32,745 nucleotides of DNA, taken from contig JAANSK020271491.1 of NCBI GenBank assembly GCA_011763485.2, positions 1 to 32,745 of the forward strand, read 5' to 3'. Positions 23,501 to 29,588 of the stretch are shown one piece after another. A program made the translations under genes and the position numbers. This DNA comes from Isoetes engelmannii (taxonomy: Eukaryota > Streptophyta > Lycopodiopsida > Isoetales > Isoetaceae). Position 1 is the first letter of the stretch; the number at the start of each line of letters is the position of its first letter. The notes under the pieces were generated by a model, which saw only the letters and a program-made list of their open reading frames with translations, searched no databases and had not been told where the DNA came from.

Positions 23501-26500
23501 CTCATCCACAGAATGGTGTGGTAGAGCGTAAAAATTGTACAATTATGGATCTTGCATGCAGTATGATGAAACATAAGCAGTTACCACTAGTTTTTGGGCC
23601 GAAGCAATCAAGACTGCAGTGTATTTATCCAATAGAGGACCTACCAAATCTCTGAATCTTAAGACTCCGTTTGAATCTATATATGGAGTTCGACCGGATG
23701 TTTCAGATTTCAGAACTTTTGGTTGCCTTGCCTACGCAACATTACCTCGAGATATTCTGCAAAAGGAAGGTAAAATCTCTGATGGAGCAGTCAAAGTGAT
23801 TTTCATAGGATAGCCAAAGTGATTTTCATAGGATATAGGAAGACGTGGAGATGTTATGATTCGCTTAGAAAAAGTGTTTTTCCTGCTAGGAAGTGTCCAA
23901 TTTGTAGAAGAGGCACTTTACTGAGGCGCTTTACTTTGCTGATTTTTATCAGCCACTTAGTGTCGAGTATGACAAGTCTCTTCAAGAGTTATTTGATGTC
24001 CGTGTTACTGGTGTTTCTTCTTCTATTTCACCTGCTTCTTCTCCAATAGTTCCATCTCCTGCACCTACAGTTCCAGTTGACCCTTTGCCTCTTCATTCCC
24101 TTGATCTGTTAATGTCTAGTTCAACTTCTAGTCCAGCTGATTCTTTGCCTTTACCTACAAGTCCAGTTGCTTCTTCTAGTTCTAGTGATTCGATTCGTAC
24201 TTCGTCTCTTATGCCTCATTTGGTCCAGTTGATTTTTCTGAACCTGTTGTGTCTCCACCAAACTCTCCTTTGTCAATCCCACTTCAAAATCAAACAGACT
24301 TGCTTTGTCTTTTTGAATCTCCAAGGAGACGGAAAGTAGCTGGTCTTCCACCTTCAGAAGCTTCATGTAATTTTACATTGATGGCAACAGTTCTTAATCA
24401 TGCTGAACCTACCTGTTACCTATACTCAAGCAGCCAAACATTCACATTGGATGCAAGCTATGCCAGAAGAGATCGATATGTTACACAAACAGGAAACATG
24501 GCAGCTAGTTTCCAAGCCCATGAATACTAATATTGTTGGTGCAAAATGGATTTATAAGGCTAAGTTTCACTCGGATGATACTCTGTCCAAACATAAGGCG
24601 AGGCTTGTTGCTAAAGGTTTTACTCAGCAGGAGGGGTTTGATTATAACAAGGTGTTTGCTCCAGTTGTAAGGTTGGATACTCTACGTGCAGTATTGGCCT
24701 TGCAGCATCAAGACATTGGTATGTCTATCAACTTGACTTCAAATCGGCCTTTCTTAATGGAGATCTCGAAGAAGACATTTACATGGAGGGAGCAGCCGCC
24801 TGGTTTACGAGGTTCTCATTTTCCTGATCATGTTTGCAAGCTCAAAAAGAGTTTATATGGGCTCAAGCAGGGCTCCTAGATGTTGGCACCACAAAATCAA
24901 TGCTTTTCTTCTAAGTCTTGGTTATCAACGATCACAAGCTGATTCTAATGTTTACTATCAGTTTAGTGGTTCTCATATTTCCATCATACTCTTATTTACT
25001 TTGCTGATTTTTATCAGCCACTTAGTGTCGAGTATGACAAGTCTCTTCAAGAGTTATTTGATGTCCGTGTTACTGGTGTTTCTTCTTCTATTTCACCTGC
25101 TTCTTCTCCAATAGTTCCATCTCCTGCACCTACAGTTCCAGTTGACCCTTTGCCTCTTCATTCCCTTGATCTGTTAATGTCTAGTTCAACTTCTAGTCCA
25201 GCTGATTCTTTGCCTTTACCTACAAGTCCAGTTGCTTCTTCTAGTTCTAGTGATTCGATTCGTACTTCGTCTCTTATGCCTCATTTGGTCCAGTTGATTT
25301 TTCTGAACCTGTTGTGTCTCCACCAAACTCTCCTTTGTCAATCCCACTTCAAAATCAAACAGACTTGCTTTGTCTTTTTGAATCTCCAAGGAGACGGAAA
25401 GTAGCTGGTCTTCCACCTTCAGAAGCTTCATGTAATTTTACATTGATGGCAACAGTTCTTAATCATGCTGAACCTACCTGTTACCTATACTCAAGCAGCC
25501 AAACATTCACATTGGATGCAAGCTATGCCAGAAGAGATCGATATGTTACACAAACAGGAAACATGGCAGCTAGTTTCCAAGCCCATGAATACTAATATTG
25601 TTGGTGCAAAATGGATTTATAAGGCTAAGTTTCACTCGGATGATACTCTGTCCAAACATAAGGCGAGGCTTGTTGCTAAAGGTTTTACTCAGCAGGAGGG
25701 GTTTGATTATAACAAGGTGTTTGCTCCAGTTGTAAGGTTGGATACTCTACGTGCAGTATTGGCCTTGCAGCATCAAGACATTGGTATGTCTATCAACTTG
25801 ACTTCAAATCGGCCTTTCTTAATGGAGATCTCGAAGAAGACATTTACATGGAGGGAGCAGCCGCCTGGTTTACGAGGTTCTCATTTTCCTGATCATGTTT
25901 GCAAGCTCAAAAAGAGTTTATATGGGCTCAAGCAGGGCTCCTAGATGTTGGCACCACAAAATCAATGCTTTTCTTCTAAGTCTTGGTTATCAACGATCAC
26001 AAGCTGATTCTAATGTTTACTATCAGTTTAGTGGTTCTCATATTTCCATCATACTCTTATATGTCGATGACATGGTACTTACAGGAGATGCCACTAATTT
26101 GATTTCTACCACCAAGGAGTCTCTTAGTAAGAATTTTGATATCACGGAGCTGATGCATTACTGTCTGGGTTTACAAGTCTGGCAGCAGTCTCATAAAATT
26201 TTTCTCTCAAAATAAATATATTACAGAGCTATTACAAAGGTCTAATATGGCTGATTGCAAGCCTGCAGTTCTACCTCATGATCCAGGACAAGAATTGGTT
26301 CTAGATACAGCACATGAGGATGCTGATGCTACTCTCTATAGGCAATTAGTTGGTGCTCTTCTTTATGTAACCATTACTCGCCCTGATATTGCCTACATAG
26401 TAGGAGTTCTTACATGTTTCATGCATCATCTCAAGTCATCTCACTTAAGTCTAAAAAAATACTCTTCATTATGAGGGTATTTTTGGAATATTTGCAAAGT

Positions 26501-29500
26501 TGAGTGGTATACCTGGATTTTTCCCGTTAAATTAATAGAGCTGCTCTGTCATCATCTATTCAGGTTTGTACATACTATGAACCATCATTGTTGTTCCTGC
26601 CATCCTTCTTGTCCATGTCCATGGCACTGCTTAAAGATGGTTGTAATGTCTAGTTTTCTTTATTTATTGCCTAATAGAATTTGTTGCAGGATAGAAACAT
26701 TGCTGGCAATGGTTAGATGTGGTTACCGTGATACCCATTTATTTAACAATGTGTTATCCATGCTATCCGTGCTGTTAAGATAAAGTTGATGCATTTGTAG
26801 GAAAGAGAGGCCGGCATACGCGTTGGAATACACGAATGTTCAAGTATGGAGATTATGAAGTTCTTCGTTTTCTCCTATCAAATTTAAGATGGTGTGTTAT
26901 GGCGAGATTATTGGGCATATGTCTCAGGTTTCTAGGACCACTAAGAAGTCATGCTTGTTCCAGGTGGGTGGAAGAGTACCAGATTGATGGGTTCCAGTTC
27001 CACTCCGTCACCTCTATGCTGTATACTCACAACGGTTTTGCAGAGTTTAAGTTTATTCCCGAAGAGTGAGTAATTATGTCTCTTATCTACTAAAATAGTT
27101 AGGTTTCAATTCTTTATTGGAAAGAAATTTGCACTGGAACAGTCACGCATATCCTTTCCCCGTAGCTTGCCTGAATATTGGCGTGTCTTTACAAATTGCT
27201 AAAATATATGATCATGGCCATAATGTGGTCCCAATAATTTAGGACCTATTGGGCACCAAGCAGGGTGGTGGGTTTAATGCCCAGCCAGTCCATCCTCAAA
27301 TTCTATCATGGTTATGCCACATGCTTTTGGTCATCTTGCTTTGAGGCTTAAAAGACTAAAGTTCATATTTAGATCTTCTTTGTGGTGATGCGTTAGTAGT
27401 TTCAAGCTATTTTATTAGCCTGGTTCCAGAGTCATGGTCTTGCACAGAATGTCTAATGCTAGCAAGTCACGACACAGCATTTATGCATTTGAAAAGGTAC
27501 ATTAGGAGGATATACAGAATTTAACTTGAGTGTTGCCAAGCACCTTATGTAAGTTTGCTGATTATGTTCAAGGTTTAGTCTGATATGTCCGCCGGCTTGT
27601 TGGAGGCTTGAATTATTTTATGACTTCGATTCATGACTGTATGAAGAAAGAATTTAACTAGATACAGAGTTTTAGGCCTGCGCATCATCTAGTATAACTG
27701 GGAATAGAAGGCATGCAGGTCTTACAAAGCCATTCTGGGCTGAATCCGCAGCTTTGTTCTGTACAGAGTTCCCAACAAGCCTAGCTTGAAAAGCGTCTTT
27801 TAAGATGTTATCCAAAGAAAAGCGAGGTCTGTTGACTTTTGAGAATTGTTAAGGCGATTACCACTTCACTTTGGCAAGAGGAGCAATTTTGTAGGATATG
27901 TAGAAGACCATGAGCCAATACGTTTCTTGGCAGGTCATTTCAGTTTATAGAGTGCAGGTATCATGAGAGTGTCTGATGGGACTCTTTTGGCTCGATTGCG
28001 ATGTCAACAAGTGGTTGAGGTTTGTTGTGAAAAACATGCTACTACACATCAATTTGCTCAAAGCTACAGTTGTTGTAGTGGGTTAATTACTGGCTGTGAT
28101 CGGGCTTAAAGGTTCACTATATGGCTCTAGCTCTAGTTTAATAGCATTTAATAGTCATGCTTGGCAGGATGTGATGCAAGATTTTCTAATGCACCATTCT
28201 TGTAGTACGGATGCCACTTGCAAGACGATTTTAATGGCCGAGTGACAACTTCCTGCATTTTGATGGACTATAATGTAGTGTACCAATGACAAATTGCTCC
28301 CAAAGATGAATAAGATATGTTACTCAAGCATGATTGTTGCAGATTAAGAAGAGTTTGTGTGGTTTTGAATAAGCTCCCAAGTGTTGGAATCAGCACTTCT
28401 GCTTATTTAGGTATGGCAGTATCTATCATGAACTGCTACATAAATGCAGTAGCATGATTGCAGGCATGTTGCATGCCATAGAACTTGCATGCAGGTATAG
28501 AATGTGCTCACGTATAGGAAGGAATCTCACTTTAGTTCAGTGTAACCTGACCGACTTGTGCTTTGCAGTAAATTTGCTCATAAGTTTTGTGCAGAATCCA
28601 GAACAGCTCCGTTAGAGGGTTTCTAGGGATGTTTTTGGCTTCATTCAGACACCCAAAAATCTGCTACAGGTATTATCACTTCCACTGGGCCAACGAGATT
28701 ACCTGGATGTCAAAGGGGCAGTCTGCAGTTTCTATTGGTAGGCTGAATGTAGAGTTATTTCTTCTTGAGTTCAGAAGCATTGTAGCTATGAAGGATTTGC
28801 AGGCATCAACTATAGAACGTCAGTCATCTTGTGGCAACGATTGAATTTCGTCATTCAATTTATGGGGAAGTTGCAGGATGACGTTTCCTAAGCTTTTTTA
28901 TTGTCTCTTTTGTTAAACGAATTGCAGTTATGATTGGCAATTCTTACTATTACTTAATTGCTGATATCTATTCACTACTAATATTTATTCCGTGGGCTTC
29001 AGGTACTGCAACCAGTATGTTGACAGGGATGCACTTGTTTACTTGATTCTTGCAAATGAAATGTTGCACGAGCTAAAACCTGACATCATCACTATAGCAG
29101 AAGATGTAAGCCCTAGCCGGTTAAATAAGAAATTTATATTAATGTTCTTAAACATGCTATGTATAATGAATGTCAAGTGATCCCAATTACATCGAGTTTG
29201 TTTGCTTGGATTGCAAAGATATGTCAAATATGCCCTTTGATAAGATAAACTAGACATGGCTGAGATGAATTAACGTTGTTTGTTTGTGCATGGTGCAGGC
29301 CAGCTTTTATCCTGGGCTTGTTGATGGCATTCATCGAGGTGGTCTAGGATTTGATTATCATGTGGACATGCGGCCTTCAGAGATGTGGATATCATTGGTT
29401 GATAATGTTCCCGTAGAGAAATGGAACATAACACAGGCATTTGTCTATAAACCGTTTCAGTAATGAGTTATCAATTTTGTTCTTTCTGACTGCAGTGTTC

Positions 29501-29588
29501 ATGGCTTTATTGTTTGCCGCAGATTTTGGAAGTGTTGACATCTCAGACTATGAAGAATGCATTGATATACCCAGAGAATCACAACCAA
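2307..29588 (+). CDS. SBE3: Plastid 1,4-alpha-glucan branching enzyme-like protein, SBE3/BE1 type (13 exons, 3' end outside window)
   Basis: This is a GH13 family protein of the plant SBE3/BE1 (EMB2729) type. Coding exons are 2307-2548, 3641-3712, 3797-3861, 4087-4788, 5353-5525, 5800-5889, 9252-9327, 14132-14239, 26801-26891, 26964-27065, 29003-29105, 29299-29436 and 29523-29588. They join in frame to 676 codons, and the family is usually about 900 residues, so the end lies downstream. A Ser/Arg-rich N-terminus without acidic start suggests a plastid transit peptide (about residues 1-45). A CBM48-like segment follows (GDFNGW at 135-140), then an acidic linker and the GH13 barrel. Barrel motifs are region I DIVHSH (482-487), region [11 protein letters not shown] (549-557), region III TIAED (604-608) and region IV PENHNQ (671-676). 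The usual nucleophile Asp is His553 and the transition-state Asp is Asn675. The general acid Glu607 is kept. Family assignment rests on recalled similarity; exon joins are read directly. Confidence 0.9.
2549..3640 (+). other. SBE3-like intron 1
   Basis: 1092 nt, gtacgt to tgctag. Small open frames around 2900-3275 have no family motif, and I see no further exon or element here. Confidence 0.7.
3641..3712 (+). CDS. SBE3: SBE3-like exon 2
   Basis: 72 nt after tttatgctag. It completes the split Arg codon and continues YKAMKDLKD, which matches the family's RHKALKD-type helix. The donor is gc|gtgagt, phase 2. Confidence 0.8.
3797..3861 (+). CDS. SBE3: SBE3-like exon 3
   Basis: 65 nt between an 84-nt and a 225-nt intron. 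It encodes [19 protein letters not shown], the family segment just before the CBM48 fold (typically LGMHRH...VDFMDWAPG). Phases fit on both sides. Confidence 0.85.
4087..4788 (+). CDS. SBE3: SBE3-like exon 4: CBM48-like domain and acidic linker
   Basis: The largest exon, 702 nt, from cag|gggcac to ccag|gtatgt. It begins with [14 protein letters not shown], a CBM48 starch-binding signature. It runs through acidic stretches ([15 protein letters not shown]) to YWEPGED and ends at [15 protein letters not shown], all landmarks of this family. The exon also lacks stops in its frame throughout. Confidence 0.92.
4789..5352 (+). other. SBE3-like intron 4
   Basis: 564 nt, gtatgt to tgtgtag. No embedded gene or repeat recognised. 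Confidence 0.75.
5353..5525 (+). CDS. SBE3: SBE3-like exon 5
   Basis: 173 nt. It completes the Asp codon and encodes a segment ending [11 protein letters not shown] and FKEFTEK, the start of the GH13 barrel (conserved YE-HVG...S motif of branching enzymes). The donor is aag|gtaaca, phase 0. Confidence 0.9.
5800..5889 (+). CDS. SBE3: SBE3-like exon 6
   Basis: 90 nt after gatttgcag. It encodes [20 protein letters not shown] and ends SSIGYK, a typical GH13 strand-2/loop segment (branching enzymes: GYN-IQLM-I-EH--Y-S-GY). The donor is aag|gtaatt. Confidence 0.9.
7916..8112 (+). mobile_element. LTR-like fragment (possible solo LTR, boundaries uncertain)
   Basis: It begins tgttagaag like many copia LTRs, has repeated acatgtacat words, a TATA-like ctatatatttata at 8001-8013 and a pyrimidine-rich downstream stretch. 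No matching second LTR or target-site duplication was found, so this is only a compositional call. Confidence 0.3.
8320..8476 (+). pseudogene. Copia reverse-transcriptase relic
   Basis: A frame at 8323 gives LRSLYGLKQ, the copia RT hallmark. About 50 bases downstream another frame gives [19 protein letters not shown], a stop, and then IDMVLT, at the spacing where copia RTs have DSNLYY...YVDDMVLTG. The catalytic YVDD is destroyed by a stop and substitutions. It is short, frameshifted and surrounded by non-coding intron, so it is an old remnant. Confidence 0.6.
9252..9327 (+). CDS. SBE3: SBE3-like exon 7
   Basis: 76 nt after atcctag. It encodes [20 protein letters not shown] and VDTAHG, the GH13 segment before region I (family: VTNFFA-SSR-GTPDDFK-LVD-AHG). 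The donor cacg|gtttgt is weak-ish but the phase fits exon 8. Confidence 0.9.
9976..10783. repeat. Tandem intronic repeat, copy 1
   Basis: It starts gaaagtgttaaatcgaacta and shares with copies 2 and 3 a series of landmarks in the same order: taatgttca...agagacc, cacatgaattc, atcatctaga, cacaatttggcc, ctcctgggtgggtct, gatgcgatgg, ttttgtaaactgacccattc, tgccaaatgaggtataaagg and ggatatcctggtggttta. No coding signal is shared. Confidence 0.8.
10784..11529. repeat. Tandem intronic repeat, copy 2
   Basis: It starts gaaagtgttaagcaaactag and repeats the copy 1 landmarks in order with many small indels. It lacks the terminal ggatatcctggtgg block and instead ends gctaccctcaggttatgtga, which copy 3 shares. 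Confidence 0.8.
11530..12251. repeat. Tandem intronic repeat, copy 3
   Basis: It begins at the ttaatgttcactagagaccc landmark, so it lacks the gaaagtgttaa head. It carries both the ggttatgtgag block of copy 2 and the ggatatcctggtggttta tail of copy 1, so it keeps the most complete 3' end. Confidence 0.8.
13363..13394. repeat. Perfect 14-bp inverted repeat with aaaa loop
   Basis: atgtacacctcagc at 13363-13376 and its exact reverse complement at 13381-13394 flank an aaaa loop. Transcribed RNA would form a stable hairpin. It could be a transposon scar or the tip of a small foldback element. Confidence 0.85.
14132..14239 (+). CDS. SBE3: SBE3-like exon 8: GH13 region I
   Basis: 108 nt after accgcag. 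It encodes [14 protein letters not shown] (region I, Asp482 and His487 conserved) and then [13 protein letters not shown]. The donor is tcag|gtaaag, phase 1. Confidence 0.92.
14969..15240 (+). repeat. Imperfect tandem repeats upstream of the element A LTR
   Basis: gaaccatattcgt-accattgaaatagctaggtg.cacgt occurs twice in a row near 14975-15053. A longer unit with gaaatgttaggc.tgga.atgcacgtc followed by ctactcaaattcag / cactcaaattcag occurs twice between about 15110 and 15232. They may be part of a diverged U3 of the 5' LTR or independent repeats. Confidence 0.6.
15255..15436 (+). repeat. Element A 5' LTR, recognisable part
   Basis: It matches 21084-21265 nearly base for base from ggtgttgacgtgttgtagta to the LTR end (tttgtca). 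Upstream of 15255 the two copies stop matching, so the U3 parts have diverged or been exchanged. Confidence 0.85.
15437..15448 (+). other. Primer binding site (initiator Met-tRNA type), element A
   Basis: tggtatcagagc directly follows the LTR end at 15436. This is the standard plant copia primer site. Confidence 0.85.
15449..16117 (+). pseudogene. Element A gag relic
   Basis: The frame around 15455-15594 gives [14 protein letters not shown], a typical copia gag segment. 15737-15949 gives [20 protein letters not shown], followed in another frame by an Arg/Gly/Asn-rich stretch ([10 protein letters not shown]) like the nucleic-acid-binding part upstream of a zinc knuckle. A stop and a 47-bp tandem duplication (15655-15701 and 15702-15748) break it. 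No CCHC motif or protease survives. The same gag family occurs antisense at 30330-31110. Confidence 0.7.
15655..15748 (+). repeat. 47-bp tandem duplication in gag
   Basis: tgaacttgaaggcataaaaa begins both copies (15655 and 15702). They differ visibly at one base in the body (cacggcc versus cactgcc). The unit is not a multiple of 3 and breaks the frame. Confidence 0.9.
16142..17238 (+). pseudogene. Element A GAG-pre-integrase and integrase, broken
   Basis: It begins [14 protein letters not shown] and [10 protein letters not shown], the HHCC zinc-binding module of copia integrase. A frame change follows, then HSDVCGPM (first catalytic Asp at 16376-16378), RSDNGGEY (second Asp at 16555-16557), a stop at 16618-16620 and, in another frame, VVERMN (Glu at 16656-16658). 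The C-terminal part ([28 protein letters not shown]) is the conserved copia GCxxYxxxP/FLGYS-like segment. It ends where the nested LTR element was inserted. All three DDE residues can be seen but not in one frame. Confidence 0.85.
17239..17776 (+). repeat. 5' LTR of nested element
   Basis: 538 bp, tg...ca ends. It contains a run of six G-tracts (17358-17391) and a TATA-like box ctttataaatag (17411-17422), so transcription would start about 17440-17450. It is near-identical to 18796-19360 apart from the G-rich stretch and small indels. Confidence 0.92.
17414..17420 (+). promoter_or_regulatory. TATA box in nested-element LTR
   Basis: tataaat at 17414 lies in the LTR. The other LTR carries tataaata at the same place (18983). 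It sits 22 bases downstream of the G-tract cluster. Confidence 0.6.
17779..17790 (+). other. Primer binding site of nested element
   Basis: tggtatcagagc starts two bases after the 5' LTR end, followed by gcgg, a longer match to the initiator Met-tRNA 3' end than usual in this window. Confidence 0.88.
18164..18618 (+). repeat. 34-nt tandem repeat array inside the nested element
   Basis: About 14 units start with ccacgagtaggtggt or a near copy. Starts at 18267, 18301, 18331, 18365, 18399, 18433 and 18467 show the 34-nt period (one unit is 30). A typical unit continues aaccaagaactgaattggt. The period is not a multiple of 3, so the stop-poor minus-strand frames here are a by-product of the repeat and not genes. 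There are no unique spacers. Confidence 0.92.
18781..18795 (+). other. Polypurine tract of nested element
   Basis: gagaaaggaaggaat lies directly before the 3' LTR start at 18796. Confidence 0.75.
18796..19360 (+). repeat. 3' LTR of nested element
   Basis: 565 bp, matching 17239-17776 end to end. The G-tract stretch of the 5' copy is replaced by a longer ggcaaa/ggaaaa-type stretch (about 18900-18950) that lacks runs of three G except at its end. A short duplication, gcgaaaagacaatg, is present near 19133-19150. Confidence 0.92.
19361..20990 (+). pseudogene. Element A reverse transcriptase and RNase H, broken
   Basis: Downstream of the nested element the frames give [39 protein letters not shown] and then an open stretch 19822-20211 with [12 protein letters not shown] and the catalytic YVDD (20029-20040). 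[32 protein letters not shown] and LRYLKGT follow after a frame change near 20215. The RNase H part is degraded ([10 protein letters not shown] where GYxDADWAG is usual), with stops near 20590. It ends with a [15 protein letters not shown]-like tail in another frame. It belongs with the integrase at 16142-17238; the nested element separates them. Confidence 0.85.
20999..21010 (+). other. Polypurine tract of element A
   Basis: aaggggaggatt directly precedes tgttagac, the start of the 3' LTR. Confidence 0.75.
21011..21265 (+). repeat. Element A 3' LTR, followed by a primer-site-like sequence
   Basis: It starts tgttagacaa after the purine tract, has a TATA-like tatatatg at 21062 and matches 15255-15436 from 21084 on. 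After its end (21265) the sequence goes on tggtcagcgcacacaggggc, resembling the primer site and leader of element A (tggtatcagagcacacagtg). An ordinary 3' LTR would be followed by host DNA. Confidence 0.82.
21283..21551 (+). repeat. Element B 5' LTR (start uncertain)
   Basis: The right end is fixed by the primer site at 21552 and the preceding cttca. Related words such as gctgacgtgtcattgcatgc and gctaatgtgtcagtgcacgc between 21390 and 21440 suggest U3 repeats. No second copy exists in the window, so the left end is a guess. Confidence 0.5.
21552..21563 (+). other. Primer binding site of element B
   Basis: tggtatcagagc followed by cggttttgg, at the LTR end. Confidence 0.85.
21816..22540 (+). 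pseudogene. Element B gag with CCHC zinc knuckle
   Basis: ATG at 21816 begins a gag-like N-terminus with [20 protein letters not shown] (copia gag: L.G.NY..W), stopping at 22028. Further pieces in other frames reach a complete CCHC zinc knuckle at 22483-22524, reading [14 protein letters not shown] (C-x2-C-x4-H-x4-C), the nucleocapsid motif. The segments are frameshifted relative to each other and a stop follows at about 22564. Confidence 0.8.
22590..22910 (+). pseudogene. Element B aspartic protease relic
   Basis: [10 protein letters not shown] at 22608-22637 carries the D-S-G active-site triad of copia protease (usually WLLDSGAT-HM). A shifted frame gives [17 protein letters not shown] and [11 protein letters not shown], the usual downstream protease segment (VLHVP.LS.NLLSV). 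Confidence 0.8.
23020..23880 (+). pseudogene. Element B integrase, broken
   Basis: [13 protein letters not shown] suggests the degraded HHCC module. [10 protein letters not shown] with [10 protein letters not shown] gives the first catalytic Asp (near 23254). The second-Asp motif RTDxxGEF is damaged by a one-base change near 23410. [11 protein letters not shown] (to about 23535) has the third residue, Glu. [12 protein letters not shown] near 23715 is the conserved C-terminal segment. A 21-base sequence repeated with a 23-base period (23792-23812, 23815-23835) adds a stop. Confidence 0.82.
23792..23835 (+). repeat. Short tandem duplication in integrase
   Basis: A 21-base word beginning caaagtgattttcatagg is present at 23792 and again at 23815 (period 23). 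It brings in a stop and shifts the frame. Confidence 0.9.
23931..24995 (+). repeat. 1065-bp direct tandem duplication, copy 1
   Basis: It starts ttactttgctgatttttatc and ends atcatactcttat. It covers a Ser/Pro-rich linker and the reverse transcriptase up to the residue before the catalytic YVDD. Every difference-prone frame (both strands) recurs unchanged 1065 bases downstream, so the copies appear identical. Confidence 0.93.
24370..24995 (+). pseudogene. Element B reverse transcriptase, duplicated 5' part without YVDD
   Basis: [48 protein letters not shown] and [16 protein letters not shown] are typical copia RT blocks. An extra G near 24870 shifts the frame inside GLKQ-AP. An earlier pair of compensating shifts replaces the [16 protein letters not shown] block (24735-24790). 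The copy stops at SHISIILL, just before the catalytic YVDD, where copy 2 begins. Confidence 0.85.
24996..26060 (+). repeat. 1065-bp direct tandem duplication, copy 2
   Basis: It repeats 23931-24995 and then continues into atgtcgatgacatgg, the YVDDM segment. The junctions share a single T. 1065 is 355 x 3, so the duplication itself does not shift the frame. Confidence 0.93.
25435..26474 (+). pseudogene. Element B reverse transcriptase and RNase H start, complete-through copy
   Basis: It has the same blocks and the same frameshifts as copy 1, then [12 protein letters not shown] (catalytic YVDD at 26059-26070), [30 protein letters not shown] and VGVLTCFMH. It ends in SLKKYSSL with a stop at 26472-26474. 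The RNase H catalytic region expected next is absent and sequence after 26475 is not recognisably transposon-derived. Confidence 0.85.
26801..26891 (+). CDS. SBE3: SBE3-like exon 9
   Basis: 91 nt after gcatttgtag. It encodes [20 protein letters not shown] and [11 protein letters not shown] (family: [30 protein letters not shown]). This is the branching-enzyme WGTRMFNY-like block with WGTR changed to WNTR. Phase 2 at the end. Confidence 0.9.
26964..27065 (+). CDS. SBE3: SBE3-like exon 10: GH13 region II
   Basis: 102 nt after a 72-nt intron. It encodes [20 protein letters not shown]. In active branching enzymes region II reads GFRFDGVTSM. Here Arg is Gln551 and the nucleophile Asp is His553 (codon cac at 27001-27003). 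The donor is ga|gtgagt. Confidence 0.92.
27066..29002 (+). other. SBE3-like intron 10
   Basis: 1937 nt, gtgagt to cttcag. A small copia RT relic is listed at 28343-28420. The rest holds only short broken frames. Confidence 0.7.
28343..28420 (+). pseudogene. Small copia reverse-transcriptase relic
   Basis: A frame from 28343 reads IKKSLCGFE, a stop, then [12 protein letters not shown], resembling the copia block [18 protein letters not shown]. It is a single short block, so the call is tentative. Confidence 0.45.
29003..29105 (+). CDS. SBE3: SBE3-like exon 11: GH13 region III
   Basis: 103 nt after cttcag. It encodes [20 protein letters not shown] and then DIITIAED. Glu607 (29100-29102) is the general acid/base position and is conserved. 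The donor is gat|gtaagc, phase 0. Confidence 0.92.
29299..29436 (+). CDS. SBE3: SBE3-like exon 12
   Basis: 138 nt after ggtgcag. It encodes [20 protein letters not shown] and [20 protein letters not shown]. The 3' boundary is uncertain: a GC donor (cag|gcattt) gives 29436, while a weak GT donor six bases on (ttt|gtctat) gives 29442 and adds two residues. Both keep the frame into exon 13. The apparently better donor at 29459 (tca|gtaatg) would not. Confidence 0.85.
29523..29588 (+). CDS. SBE3: SBE3-like exon 13: GH13 region IV (last exon in window)
   Basis: 66 nt after gccgcag. It ends YPENHNQ before caa|gtgaga. Active branching enzymes have YAESHDQ. The transition-state Asp is Asn675 here (29583-29585). 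The following family segment (SISGG-SFAE) was not found before the window end. Confidence 0.88.

Larger units (their letters stand above)
21266..26460 (+). mobile_element. Copia retrotransposon B, degenerate, lacking a 3' end
   Basis: The order is LTR end, primer site, gag with zinc knuckle, protease, integrase, reverse transcriptase, RNase H start. It is a different copia lineage from element A (different gag, primer flank and RT). It contains an exact 1065-bp tandem duplication in the pol region. It ends near 26460 shortly after the [17 protein letters not shown] motif, with no RNase H core, purine tract or 3' LTR. Stops and frameshifts are frequent. Confidence 0.85.
14240..26800 (+). other. 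SBE3-like intron 8, 12.6 kb, filled with nested LTR retrotransposons
   Basis: gtaaag to tttgtag; 12561 nt. It is identified because the phase-1 end of exon 8 joins the phase-1 start of exon 9 (ga aag aga). 14240-14985 and 26475-26800 show no recognised feature. The rest is copia element A, the element nested in it, and copia element B, all in the sense orientation of the gene. Confidence 0.85.

Noticed and set aside
25216-25595. A second independent set of small genes downstream of 24995
   Set aside because: They are exact copies made by the 1065-bp tandem duplication and not new genes.
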